The notes beneath the pieces are model-generated. The model saw only the letters and a list, made by a program, of their open reading frames with translations. It searched no databases and was not told the origin of the DNA. Source: DATAOG01 sp963757395 (GTDB taxonomy: Bacteria > Pseudomonadota > Alphaproteobacteria > Geminicoccales > Geminicoccaceae). From it: a DNA stretch of 64,000 bases. Both the position numbers and the translations under genes were made by a program. Shown piece after piece: positions 9,058 through 17,439 of the stretch. The stretch's first letter is position 1. Each line of letters opens with the position of its first letter. Location of the stretch: NCBI GenBank assembly GCA_963757395.1, contig CAVWRK010000006.1, forward strand, positions 62,001 to 126,000. Direction: 5' to 3'.

Positions 9058-10332
9058 ATGTGCGCAGGCGTTGTCGAGGAGGGCGCGGTGACCGCCGCGC
9101 CGACACGCGCCGCCTGCGCGGCCTTGGACGCCGCCGATCCGCTGGCGGTGTGGCGCCAGCAGTTCGCGCTGCCGACGGGCACGATCTATCTCGACGGCAA
9201 CTCGCTCGGGCCCCTGCCCAAGGCGACCGCGGCGATCGTTCAGGACGTGGTCCGGCGACAGTGGGGCGAGGACCTGATCACCAGCTGGAACAAGCACGGC
9301 TGGATCGACCTGCCGCACACCCTCGGCGCCAAGATCGCCCGCCTGATCGGGGCGCGGCCAGGGGAAGTGATGGTCGCCGACTCGACCTCGGTCAACCTGT
9401 TCAAGCTGATCGCCGCGGCGCTGGACTTACGGCCCGGGCGCCGGGTGGTGGTCTCCGAGCGATGCAACTTCCCGACCGATCTGTACGTCGCCCAGGGTCT
9501 TGCCGAATGGCTTGGCGACCGGGTCGAGCTGCGCCTGGTCGCGACCCCGGAGCTCGAGGCCGCCCTCGACGATCGGACGGCGCTGCTGCTGCTGACCCAC
9601 GTCGACTACCGGAGCGGGCGGCTGCACGACATGCAGCACCTGACCCGAGCGGCACACGATGCCGGCGCGCTCGCACTCTGGGACCTCGCGCATAGCGCCG
9701 GCGCCGTCCCGGTCGATCTGAATGCCGCGGGCGCGGATCTCGCGGTCGGCTGCGGCTATAAATATCTGAACGGCGGGCCGGGGGCGCCCGCCTTCCTGTT
9801 CGTCGCCGAGCGCTGGCAGGATCGCGCCCGCCAGCCGATCACCGGTTGGCTCGGGCATGCGGAACCCTTCGCCTTCGATGGCCTCTATCGGCCCGCGCCG
9901 GGGATCGCCCGGTTCCTCGCCGGCACGCCGCCGATCCTCAGTCTGAAGGCGCTCGAAGCGGGCGTCGATCTGCTGCTCGAGGTCGATCCGCGGGCACTGC
10001 GCAAGAAGTCGGTGGCGCTGACCAACGCCTTCATCCAGCTGGTCGAAGCGCGCTGCGCCGGCTTCGGCCTCGAGCTCGCGAGCCCACGCGCCGCCGCGGA
10101 GCGCGGCTCGCAGGTATCGTTCCGGCATCCGGACGGCTACCCGATCGTCCAGACGTTGATCGCGCGCGGCGTGATCGGCGACTTCCGCGCTCCCGACCTG
10201 CTGCGCTTCGGCCTGGCGCCCCTCTACGTCGGCTTCGTCGACCTGTGGGACGCCGTGGAGGCGCTTCGCCAGGTCATGGCCGAGCGTGCCTGGGACCTGC
10301 CCGAATACCAGCAACGAGCCGCCGTGACATGA
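9058..10332 (+). CDS. kynU: Kynureninase
   Basis: A 424-residue PLP enzyme that cleaves kynurenine to anthranilate and alanine, the third step of oxidative tryptophan breakdown. Family marks: GTIYLDGNSLGPLPK, NKHGWIDLPHTLG, DLAHSAGAVPVDLN, and the PLP lysine K235 in GCGYKYLNGGPGAPAF. ATG 9058 has GGGAGG five bases upstream; a GTG at 9088 with GAGGAGG is an equally good alternative that would trim ten residues. It overlaps the tryptophan dioxygenase gene by 4 bases (ATGA), so the two are translationally coupled. Kynurenine formamidase is not in the window. Confidence 0.95.
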   Translation: MCAGVVEEGAVTAAPTRAACAALDAADPLAVWRQQFALPTGTIYLDGNSLGPLPKATAAIVQDVVRRQWGEDLITSWNKHGWIDLPHTLGAKIARLIGARPGEVMVADSTSVNLFKLIAAALDLRPGRRVVVSERCNFPTDLYVAQGLAEWLGDRVELRLVATPELEAALDDRTALLLLTHVDYRSGRLHDMQHLTRAAHDAGALALWDLAHSAGAVPVDLNAAGADLAVGCGYKYLNGGPGAPAFLFVAERWQDRARQPITGWLGHAEPFAFDGLYRPAPGIARFLAGTPPILSLKALEAGVDLLLEVDPRALRKKSVALTNAFIQLVEARCAGFGLELASPRAAAERGSQVSFRHPDGYPIVQTLIARGVIGDFRAPDLLRFGLAPLYVGFVDLWDAVEALRQVMAERAWDLPEYQQRAAVT

Positions 10333-11168
10333 CCGAGCCCGCCGAATCCGCCCTTGAGCCCGGCGTCCAGACCGACCTCGCCGACGCCCTGACCTACGGT
10401 CGTTACCTGGCACTCGACGACCTGCTCGCCTGTCAGCGGCCGGTCTCGGCCAGCCACGACGAGATGCTGTTCATCGTGATCCATCAGGCGAGCGAGCTCT
10501 GGCTCAAGCTGATGGTCCACGAGCTGCGGGCGGCGCGCGCGCGGATCGCCGCCGACGACCTGCAGCCGGCGTTCAAGATGCTGGCGCGGGTGGCGCGCGT
10601 TCAGGCGCAGATGATCCAGTCCTGGGACGTGCTGTCGACCTTGACGCCGTCCGACTACCTGGTCTTCCGGGACCAGCTCGGGCCGGCGTCCGGCTTCCAG
10701 TCACACCAGTACCGTCTGGTCGAGTTCCTGCTCGGCAACCGGCAGCGGGCGATGCTCGCGGTGCATCGGCACACGCCCGCGGTGCATGCCGAGCTCGCGG
10801 GTGAGCTCGAGCGGCCGAGCCTCTACGACGAGGCGATCCGGCTGCTGGCGCGGCGTGGTTTCGGGGTCGCGCGGGACTGCGTCGAGCGCGACTGGAGCCG
10901 ACCTTACCGGTCACATCCGAGCGTGCTCCAGGCCTGGGCTATGATCTATCGCGATGCCGGCCGGAACTGGGACCTGTACGAGCTGGCCGAGGACCTGGTC
11001 GACCTCGAGGACTGGTTCCGGCAGTGGCGCTTTCGCCACGTCACCACGGTCGAGCGGATCATCGGCCACAAGACCGGCACCGGCGGCAGCTCGGGCGTCA
11101 GCTACCTGAGGCGGGCGCTCGACGTGGTCTGCTTTCCCGAGCTCTGGCAGGTGCGCACCGAACTCTAG
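10329..11168 (+). CDS. kynA: Tryptophan 2,3-dioxygenase
   Basis: A 279-residue haem enzyme that opens the indole ring of L-tryptophan to N-formylkynurenine. Visible marks: LTYGRYLALDDLLACQ, the substrate-side His in FIVIHQASELWLKLM, SGFQSHQYRLVEFLLGN, and near the end IGHKTGTGGSSGVSYLRRAL, which holds the haem-ligand His. The length is normal for the bacterial enzyme. It is coupled by ATGA to kynU, giving a compact pair for steps 1 and 3 of the pathway. The product anthranilate could be degraded or reused. Confidence 0.96.
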   Translation: MTEPAESALEPGVQTDLADALTYGRYLALDDLLACQRPVSASHDEMLFIVIHQASELWLKLMVHELRAARARIAADDLQPAFKMLARVARVQAQMIQSWDVLSTLTPSDYLVFRDQLGPASGFQSHQYRLVEFLLGNRQRAMLAVHRHTPAVHAELAGELERPSLYDEAIRLLARRGFGVARDCVERDWSRPYRSHPSVLQAWAMIYRDAGRNWDLYELAEDLVDLEDWFRQWRFRHVTTVERIIGHKTGTGGSSGVSYLRRALDVVCFPELWQVRTEL

Positions 11169-11288
11169 CAAGGGTGCGGAAAAGAATCGTCTTGGTGGCT
11201 GGATCTGGTAGGACTCGGGGGAGGGACGCGATGCCGCCCCGTCAGTCCGCCGCCGGTCGGCGGCCGCCCGAAACGGAGGCAGCCTTCG

Positions 11289-12182
11289 TTGAAGTGCCTG
11301 CTGGTCGCCGACCTGCACTATGATCTGCGCAAATTCGACTGGGTGGTCAATGCGGCCGGCCATGTCGACGTGGTCGTGCTCGCCGGCGACCATCTCGACG
11401 CGTTCTCAGCGGTCGACCGTCCCGCCCAGACGATCGTCGTGCAAAAGTATCTCCGCCGGATTCGCGACCGCGCGCCGTTGCTGATCTGCTCGGGCAACCA
11501 CGATCTCGACGGCTACGACAGCCGAGGCGAGCTGATCACGCGGTGGATCACCAAGGCGCGTCATTACGGCGTGCTGACCGACGGCGACTCCCGGCTGATC
11601 GGCGATACGCTGTTTACGATCTGTCCCTGGGGTGCCGGCAGCGGCACGCGCGCGGAGATCGCCCGCCATCTGGCCCAAGACGCGCCGACCCGGCCGGCAC
11701 GGTGGGTGTGGGTGCATCACGCGCCCCCCCAGGGCTCGCCGACGAGTTGGGACGGCAAGCGATCGTTCGGCGACGCTGCGTTGCGCGGCTGGATCAAGAA
11801 GTATCAGCCGGACCTCGTTCTGTCCGGCCACGTGCATCAGTCGCCGTTCACGCCCAAGGGCTCATGGGCGGATCGGATCGGCAGGACCTGGGTCTTCAAT
11901 GCCGGCCATCAGATCGGGCCGCTGCCCTCGCACGTGGTGGTCGACATGGCCGCGCCCGACGCCTACTGGATCTCGCTGGCGGCCGCCGAGGTCGCGGCCT
12001 TGAACCAGTCGCCGACCCACCCGTTCGCTGCGATGGCCGATCCGCCGAGCTGGCTGCTCGCTATGGCTCCTCCGGCAGATCGGCTGCCGGCGGAAAGCTC
12101 TGATCCTGCTGGTGAGAGAGCGATTCCAGCACCTCGTCAACCATGCCGAAATGGTTCTTCTGGTCCTGAAACTGCTGTTTGA
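11289..12182 (+). CDS. Calcineurin-like metallophosphoesterase
   Basis: A 297-residue phosphoesterase with the full dinuclear-metal set: DLHYD at residues 8-12, LAGDHLD, CSGNHDLDG, VHHAPPQG and SGHVHQ. TTG 11289 is used, with GGAGG upstream. The last 40 residues (after LAMAPPADR) are low in conservation and lie antisense to the 3' end of the convergent cyclic-nucleotide-binding gene, a 122-base tail-to-tail overlap. The substrate cannot be told from the sequence. A cyclic nucleotide phosphodiesterase role is tempting next to a cyclic-nucleotide-binding protein but is only inference. Confidence 0.85.
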   Translation: MKCLLVADLHYDLRKFDWVVNAAGHVDVVVLAGDHLDAFSAVDRPAQTIVVQKYLRRIRDRAPLLICSGNHDLDGYDSRGELITRWITKARHYGVLTDGDSRLIGDTLFTICPWGAGSGTRAEIARHLAQDAPTRPARWVWVHHAPPQGSPTSWDGKRSFGDAALRGWIKKYQPDLVLSGHVHQSPFTPKGSWADRIGRTWVFNAGHQIGPLPSHVVVDMAAPDAYWISLAAAEVAALNQSPTHPFAAMADPPSWLLAMAPPADRLPAESSDPAGERAIPAPRQPCRNGSSGPETAV

Positions 12183-12549
12183 GATTGACGAGATAGGTGG
12201 TGGCGCTCTGCAGGCGTCGGGCCAGGAGCGTGGCGATCGGCAGCAGCGTATGGGGATTGGCGTTCAGGAATTGCGATGCGTCTTCGATGACATGGATCTT
12301 GGCCTCCGTCACGGCACGCACGCTCGCGGTGTGGGGCTGGTCGAGCAGCACCGCCATCTCACCGAAGACCGCGCCCGGCTCGCTCACGAGCGCGATCTCG
12401 ACATCGCCCCGATAGACCTCCAGCGTGCCTTCGGCGAGGACAAACAAGTGGCCGGAGCGTTGGCCCTCCTGCAGCAGAACCGCGCCGGGCGCGATCTGGC
12501 GCTCGATGAGTCCGCGGCAGTGATCGAGGAGCGATGGCATCTCGGACAT
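12061..12549 (-). CDS. Stand-alone cyclic nucleotide-binding (Crp/Fnr-type) domain protein
   Basis: A 162-residue protein made of one cNMP-binding domain: IAPGAVLLQEGQRSGHLFVL, GTLEVYRGDVEIALVSEPGA, then FGEMAVLLDQPHTASVRAV. The canonical phosphate-binding Arg of the FGE...RTA loop is His here (QPHTASV), so cAMP or cGMP binding may be weak or altered. No helix-turn-helix follows; the C-terminal 45 residues form a helical, Gln-rich tail. It may regulate a partner protein rather than DNA. It ends inside the convergent metallophosphoesterase gene. Confidence 0.85.
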   Translation of the reverse strand: MSEMPSLLDHCRGLIERQIAPGAVLLQEGQRSGHLFVLAEGTLEVYRGDVEIALVSEPGAVFGEMAVLLDQPHTASVRAVTEAKIHVIEDASQFLNANPHTLLPIATLLARRLQSATTYLVNLKQQFQDQKNHFGMVDEVLESLSHQQDQSFPPAADLPEEP

Positions 12550-12856
12550 TCCTGGCCGTCGGCAACCTCCCTTCTAGGAGGGAGTGGGCCGTGCCGGCAA
12601 GCCGGCTTCTTGCCGCAACCAGGCGCGTGAGGGGCCAGGGTCAGATGACGGGCAGGCTCGGTGCGGAGACCGAGCCTGCCCGGATCGTAGCCGTGCGTGA
12701 GCGCGAATGTGTCACCCGATGGCAGGTACACCACCGCCTCGACCTGAACGCCTGCAGCCTCAGGAGGTAAGGCCGGCGCTCGACGGGGTTCGGTCTTCCG
12801 AGCTGTGGCAGGCGCGGAGCGAGTCCTCGATCCGAACTCGACCGCGCGGCCGGGAC
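12550..12856. other. Intergenic region, no gene seen
   Basis: About 300 bases between two minus-strand genes. It contains a short inverted repeat CTCCCT...AGGGAG near 12572-12590 that overlaps the region upstream of the cyclic-nucleotide-binding gene. Otherwise no coding pattern or clear promoter was seen. Confidence 0.4.
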
Positions 12857-13738
12857 TCAGGTCGCGTCCTTCTCGGTGGTCGCGGTCTGATCCGGGGTCG
12901 GCGCCGGCAAGGTCGGCACGCTCATCTGCTGCTGGATGATCTTGGCCGCGCCGAACAGCTGATCCCGATCCATGGGGCCGATCAGCGCATAGGCGAACGG
13001 GCCCTCGATCCAGTAGACCATGCTGACCCCGTCCTCGCTGGCGAAGCTCACGGTGCCATCATGAGCACCATTCACCGTCGTGGTCCAGCGGGCGCGGATG
13101 TAGAGCGTGATCCGCCGCGCGTCCGAGTTCTCGTACATCAGCTGCCCGGCCGGCTGACCGGACGCTGGCAAGAGTCGGCCGCCGACCAGGTTAAGACCAA
13201 GCGACTGGAGATTGGGGGCGTGCAACGCGCCACCAAGCCGCTCCGACAGCCAGGGCAGGCCATCCTGCTGATCGGGGCCGAACTCGACCGGATGGCGGAG
13301 GTCGGGCGCGAACAGCAGGTGGGCATTGGCCGCCTGCCGGGCGAAGCTCATGGCCGGCGACTCGGCTTCCTGCTTGATGACCTCGCTGTGCATCAACCAG
13401 CCGCCGCCACTGCTCGCCAGCAGCAGCACGGCGATCCCGGCGAGCCGCGCGACCAAACCGTGGCGGCCGACGCCGAGCCAATCCTGCAGGCGTCTCGCCC
13501 ACGATGACTGGCCACGGTAGTGCTCGACCCGCAGGCGCTTGGGCAGCGGCTCGTAGAGCACCTCGTCATAGGCGAGATGCAGCGCCTCGGTCAGGGTCCG
13601 GTAGTGATCCATGCGGGCCGCCTCGTCGGGATTGGCGGCCAGGAAGGCCATCACCGCCCGGCGTCGCTCGGGTGGCAGCTGGCCGTCGACGAAAGCCTGA
13701 AAGTCGTCCTCGTCGATCGAAGTCTGGCGAGTGGTCAT
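12857..13738 (-). CDS. Membrane anti-sigma factor, zinc-less
   Basis: A 293-residue single-pass membrane protein encoded directly after an ECF sigma factor, overlapping it by 4 bases (ATGA). The N-terminus (DEDDFQAFVDGQLPPERRRA, VMAFLAANPDEAARMDHYR) is an anti-sigma domain of the RsiW/ChrR-like type, but it lacks the H-x3-C-x2-C zinc motif. One transmembrane helix follows near residues 98-115 (LVARLAGIAVLLLASSGGGW). The periplasmic part is about 180 residues. It likely holds the sigma factor inactive until an envelope or redox signal arrives. Confidence 0.85.
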   Translation of the reverse strand: MTTRQTSIDEDDFQAFVDGQLPPERRRAVMAFLAANPDEAARMDHYRTLTEALHLAYDEVLYEPLPKRLRVEHYRGQSSWARRLQDWLGVGRHGLVARLAGIAVLLLASSGGGWLMHSEVIKQEAESPAMSFARQAANAHLLFAPDLRHPVEFGPDQQDGLPWLSERLGGALHAPNLQSLGLNLVGGRLLPASGQPAGQLMYENSDARRITLYIRARWTTTVNGAHDGTVSFASEDGVSMVYWIEGPFAYALIGPMDRDQLFGAAKIIQQQMSVPTLPAPTPDQTATTEKDAT

Positions 13739-14265
13739 GGCATACTGCGCAACTTGGGGTCTTGGCCCGAGGCCTTGGGCGCGGGGCCGTACGCCATGAA
13801 ACGGCGCAAGGCTTCGCGACCGCGGTGCAGTCGGGACATGACGGTACCGATGGGAATGTCGAGTACGGCGGCAACGTTCTTGTAGTTCATGCCCTCGAGT
13901 CCAACCAGCAGCACCACCTGCCGCTGCGGTTCCGGCAACAGCTGCAACGCCCTTGCCAGATCACGGATCTCGAGTGAGCGCTCCTGGTTCGGGGCCGTCG
14001 CCATCTCGGGTTGGTCGTCATCGAGTTCCTGATAGTCGGCCCGGGTCCGGCGTTGGCGCTGGTTGTTGATGTGAATGTTGTGCAGAATCGTAAACATCCA
14101 GGCCCGAATGTCGGTCCCGGGTTGCCAAAGATGGCTCCGTGACAGCCCTCTGACTAACGCTTCCTGCACCAAGTCATCCGCCCGTATAGGATCGCCGAGC
14201 AACGATCGCGCGTAGCGCCGCAACTTCGGCATCTGCTCGGCGATCAGCCGTTCGGTTTCTGACAC
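13735..14265 (-). CDS. ECF-type RNA polymerase sigma factor
   Basis: A 176-residue group 4 sigma factor. Region 2 is MPKLRRYARSLLGDPIRADD then LVQEALVRGLSR and DIRAWMFTILHNIHIN; region 4 is LLPEPQRQVVLLVGLEGMNY then VAAVLDIPIGTVMSRLHRGR. No SnoaL or other extension is present. It is coupled to the zinc-less membrane anti-sigma factor, so it probably controls an envelope or oxidative stress regulon and its own operon. I did not find a convincing GGAAC...CGTT-type autoregulated promoter in the 270 bases upstream. Confidence 0.93.
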   Translation of the reverse strand: MSETERLIAEQMPKLRRYARSLLGDPIRADDLVQEALVRGLSRSHLWQPGTDIRAWMFTILHNIHINNQRQRRTRADYQELDDDQPEMATAPNQERSLEIRDLARALQLLPEPQRQVVLLVGLEGMNYKNVAAVLDIPIGTVMSRLHRGREALRRFMAYGPAPKASGQDPKLRSMP

Positions 14266-14542
14266 GGCGCCCTCATCAAACGTCTCCGATCATCAACCGG
14301 CGTGGTGCCCCGCCACGCGACCGTTACACGCAAGCCAACAGGACGCCGCCAACAATATTCCGGCAGTGCTCCGGTGGGGGGAGTGGCGTTGCATTTCCGT
14401 TGGCGGCTGTTGCGCGAAAGTCACAAGTGCCAGCGCGCGATCGTTCGGCGGCGGCGGTTTGTCGGCACTTGAACGTAAGATCGTCCGACGCGAGCCTGTG
14501 ACCATGGTGCCACGCCCCGACCTCGTCGGCCGGCCTCGTGGC

Positions 14543-15337
14543 TCAGCCAGACCGCAGCCGGGTCACCAGCGCCCGGTGCAGGGCCGTCGTGCCGGCGGCG
14601 GCCAGCCCGTCGTGCCGCGTCGCCGGCTTGTTGAGGACCAGCGGCGCGCCATTGGCTTCGCTGATCCGGCCGCCGGCCTCGCCGATCAGCAGAATGGCCG
14701 CCGCCAGATCCCAGTCGTGGCTGGCGCGCAGGGATACCAGGCCATCGAACCGGCCGGCGGCGACCAGGGCGAGCTTGTAGGCGAGCGAACCCATGGTCGT
14801 GAACTGCCCTTCGGGGATCAGCTTGGGCCAGTCGCGGCGCTTCATCTCGGTCCGGCTCGAGAGCAGCCGCGCGCCCGCCAGCTCGCGCCGGTCGCTGATC
14901 CGCAGGCGGGCGCCGTTCAGCCGCGCGCCACCGTCCCGGTGAGCCTCGAAATGCTCCTCGGTCGCCGGGTTGAGCACCGCGCCGAGCACCGGCTCGCCCT
15001 CGACCACGAGGGCGATACTGATCGCGAATTCCGGCTCGCCATCAGCGAACGCCCGGGTGCCGTCGATCGGGTCGACCATCCAGACCCGGCGGCGCCGCTG
15101 CCGCGAGCCGTCGTCGGCACGCTCCTCGGACAGCCAGCCATCCTCCGGCCGAGCGCCAATCAGAATGTCGTGAAGCAGGCCGTCGATCGCGAGGTCGGCG
15201 TGGGTGACCACCTGACCCGGGCCCTTGTACCAGTGTTCGGGCCCGGCGCGGAAATGCTCGAGCGCAAGCGCGCCCGCGGCGGTGACCGCACGCCGCAGCA
15301 GCCGCCGGTCCGCCTCGAGATCCGGGCTTTCGCTCAC
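14543..15337 (-). CDS. Inositol monophosphatase/CysQ-like 3'(2'),5'-bisphosphate nucleotidase
   Basis: A 264-residue Mg-dependent phosphatase of the IMPase/CysQ superfamily. Metal motifs: LSEE (E in the first motif), MVDPIDGTRAF (the DPxDGT signature), and HDWDLAAAILLIGEAGG (the C-terminal WD). The GTG start at 15337 overlaps the TldE stop (GTGA), which argues against a longer start at 15499 inside tldE. Likely substrates are 3'-phosphoadenosine 5'-phosphate or inositol/sugar phosphates; CysQ is the better guess from the overall layout. It is in an operon with the PmbA/TldE gene upstream. Confidence 0.85.
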   Translation of the reverse strand: MSESPDLEADRRLLRRAVTAAGALALEHFRAGPEHWYKGPGQVVTHADLAIDGLLHDILIGARPEDGWLSEERADDGSRQRRRRVWMVDPIDGTRAFADGEPEFAISIALVVEGEPVLGAVLNPATEEHFEAHRDGGARLNGARLRISDRRELAGARLLSSRTEMKRRDWPKLIPEGQFTTMGSLAYKLALVAAGRFDGLVSLRASHDWDLAAAILLIGEAGGRISEANGAPLVLNKPATRHDGLAAAGTTALHRALVTRLRSG

Positions 15338-16677
15338 TGGCCGGCCACGGTCATGCCGTCGATGCGCAGCGTCGGCGCGTCGATGCCATAGCGGAACTCG
15401 AGATCGTTGGCCGGGGTCAGGTGCCGGAACATGTCGGCGAGGTTGCCGGCGATCGTGATCTCGCTGACCGGCCAGCCAAGCGCGCCGTCCTGGATCCAAA
15501 AGCCGGCCGCGCCCCGGCTGTAGTCACCCGTGACGTAGTTGATACCCATGCCAAGCATTTCAATTATATAGATACCTTCCTTGATATCCGACATCACTTC
15601 TTCCGGGCTCGCCTCGCCGGCCGCGAGATAGACGTTGGTCGGCGCCGGTGCCGGCGATGAGCTGACCCCGCGGGCAGCATGCCCGGTGGTCTCGAGGCCG
15701 AGCTGGCGGCTCGAGGCGCAATCCAGGAGCCAGGTCGTGAGCACGCCGGCATCGACCAGTGTCCGGCGCCTGGTGGCAATGCCCTCGGCATCGAAGCTGC
15801 AGGAACGGAGCCCGTCGGCGCGCTGGGGCTCGTCGACGATGGTCACAACCGGCGCGAAGATCGGCTCGCCGAGCCTGTCCTTGAGGAAGGTCGTGCCGCG
15901 GGCGACCGCCGGGCCCGCGATCGCGCTCGCGAGGTGGCGGACGATGCCGCCCGCGACGCGGGGGTCGAGGACCACCGGCAGGCTCTGACTTCTCACCTTG
16001 CGCGGATTGAGCCGGCACCGCGCGCGCTCGGCAGCCCGGCGGCCGAGCTCGGCGGGGTCGGGCAGATCCTTGGCGCGGACCACGGTCGCGAACTCGTAGT
16101 CGCGCTCCATCTTGCCGTTGGCGGCGGCGATCACCGCGGCACTCAGGCTGTGGCGCGAGCGCGCGGTCCTGCCGACGAAGCCGTTGGACGCGACCAGGGT
16201 CGTGCGCGTCCGCGACCAACCGGCCTCGGCACCCTCGGAATTGCTGATCCCGGGCTCGGCCAGAGCCGCGTCCTCGGCGGCCGCAGCGAGGTCGGCAAGC
16301 GTCCCGGCGGCCGGCTCCTCGCCGTCGTCGAGATCGAGCTCGGCCGGCTCGCGGGCGATCTGATCCTCCAGAGCGAGACCGGCGTAGCGGTCCTCGGGCA
16401 CCGCCCGCGCGATCGTGATCGCGTTCTCGACCAGGCGCTCCAGACTCGCCGCCCCGAGGTCGCCGGTCGAGACGATCGCCTGGCGCCGACCGACAAAGGC
16501 GCGCAGACCAAGGTCGCAACCCTCCGCGCGCTCGATTTTTTCCAGGTTGCCGAGGCGCCGGGTGGCGCTGAGGCCTGCACTCTCGACCAGCATGGCATCG
16601 GCAGCATCGGCCCCGGCCTTCCTGGCGCGATCCAAAAGATTGCTGAGCAGGTCGAGGTTGCGGTCGGCGTCAGTCAT
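15334..16677 (-). CDS. pmbA: TldD/PmbA family metalloprotease subunit (TldE-like)
   Basis: A 447-residue protein of the TldD/TldE (PmbA) family. With TldD it forms a heterodimeric Zn protease that matures some ribosomally made peptides and degrades unfolded peptides. Marks: GLRAFVGRRQAIVST, RSRHSLSAAVIAAANGKMER, PVVLDPRVAGGIVRHLASAI, LLDCASSRQLGLETTGHAAR, YLAAGEASPEEVMSDI, and NYVTGDYSRGAAGFWIQDG. It lacks the HExxxH of TldD, as expected for TldE. ATG 16677 (GAAAGG upstream) is preferred over 16716. Its TldD partner is not in the window. Confidence 0.9.
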   Translation of the reverse strand: MTDADRNLDLLSNLLDRARKAGADAADAMLVESAGLSATRRLGNLEKIERAEGCDLGLRAFVGRRQAIVSTGDLGAASLERLVENAITIARAVPEDRYAGLALEDQIAREPAELDLDDGEEPAAGTLADLAAAAEDAALAEPGISNSEGAEAGWSRTRTTLVASNGFVGRTARSRHSLSAAVIAAANGKMERDYEFATVVRAKDLPDPAELGRRAAERARCRLNPRKVRSQSLPVVLDPRVAGGIVRHLASAIAGPAVARGTTFLKDRLGEPIFAPVVTIVDEPQRADGLRSCSFDAEGIATRRRTLVDAGVLTTWLLDCASSRQLGLETTGHAARGVSSSPAPAPTNVYLAAGEASPEEVMSDIKEGIYIIEMLGMGINYVTGDYSRGAAGFWIQDGALGWPVSEITIAGNLADMFRHLTPANDLEFRYGIDAPTLRIDGMTVAGQ

Positions 16678-16798
16678 CGTCGCCTTTCGAGGCAAGGGTC
16701 GCGGACGCTGACGCACATATGGTTCTGCAGCGCACCGTCCGCCACGCCCCGGCGGCGATTTCGACCATCGACGGCCGCGCGTATGAAGCGTTGCAGCC

Positions 16799-17137
16799 TC
16801 ACAAGGCCAATATCAGCCGAAGGCCATCGTCGAGCTCGCGGATCCTCGCGCTGACCAGACTGCCGATGTGTCGGATCAGCCGGCTGCGATCCAGCGTCGC
16901 TAGCTGCGAAGCATTCACGACCGATGGCCGATCGAGCCCTGCGGAGCGGAGTGGCAGGTAGACGTTGCCAGGAAAAGCGCGGAGGGCGAGGTTGCTTGTG
17001 ATCGCAGCGACCAGGACGGTGCTGATTCGACTTCGGTTCAAGGGATCTGCCTGGATGATGACGACCGGGCGACGAAATCCGGGCTCCGACCCAGCCGGCT
17101 CGGGCATGTCCGCCCACCAGACCTCACCCCGCTGCAC
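16799..17137 (-). CDS. MazF/PemK-family mRNA interferase toxin
   Basis: A 112-residue CcdB/MazF-fold endoribonuclease: MQRGEVWWADMPEPAGSEPG, RRPVVIIQADPLNRSRISTV, then NVYLPLRSAGLDRPSVVNAS and QLATLDRSRLIRHIGSLV. The conserved RRPVVIIQ strand and the Ser/Thr and Arg residues of the active site are present. It starts at GTG 17137, directly abutting the antitoxin stop (TAAGTG), so it is translated after the antitoxin, the usual order of type II modules. Confidence 0.92.
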   Translation of the reverse strand: MQRGEVWWADMPEPAGSEPGFRRPVVIIQADPLNRSRISTVLVAAITSNLALRAFPGNVYLPLRSAGLDRPSVVNASQLATLDRSRLIRHIGSLVSARIRELDDGLRLILAL

Positions 17138-17380
17138 TTACCATTCAACCTTGCGCAGCATTTCGAGCTGGCAGGCTTCCAGCGCCGGATCCAGTTTGGT
17201 CGCCTCCGGGTCGGCGTCGACAATCTCGTTGATGCGCTTGGTGATCGAATCGTCGGAATATCGCTCCAGATAGGTGCGGAGCGCGTCGGCAAAGAGCTGG
17301 CTGCGCGACTTGCCCTGGCTCTTGGCAAGCTGCTCGGCCGCCTCGAACAACGGGTCGGGGATCGAGATCGCGGTCTTCAT
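17138..17380 (-). CDS. MazE-like ribbon-helix-helix antitoxin
   Basis: An 80-residue protein with an N-terminal ribbon-helix-helix (MKTAISIPDPLFEAAEQLAK, SQGKSRSQLFADALRTYLER) and an acidic C-terminal tail (NEIVDADPEATKLDPALE) for toxin binding. It is the first gene of the module, followed directly by the MazF-like toxin. There is no Shine-Dalgarno before ATG 17380, while a near-consensus promoter ends seven bases before the ATG, so the mRNA may be leaderless. Confidence 0.92.
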   Translation of the reverse strand: MKTAISIPDPLFEAAEQLAKSQGKSRSQLFADALRTYLERYSDDSITKRINEIVDADPEATKLDPALEACQLEMLRKVEW

Positions 17381-17386
17381 GTCGGT

Positions 17387-17415
17387 AGTATAACCACGGT
17401 CATACTCGACTTCAA
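17387..17415 (-). promoter_or_regulatory. Promoter and palindromic operator of the mazEF-like module
   Basis: On the minus strand: -35 TTGAAG at 17415-17410, a 17-base spacer, and -10 TATACT at 17392-17387. The -10 box overlaps one arm of an inverted repeat, AGTAT at 17387-17391 with ATACT at 17402-17406. This is the expected target for the ribbon-helix-helix antitoxin and its toxin complex. The predicted start of transcription falls at or beside the A of the antitoxin ATG. Confidence 0.75.
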
Positions 17416-17439
17416 TGGCGGCCGGTGTTGTTGCGGCGT

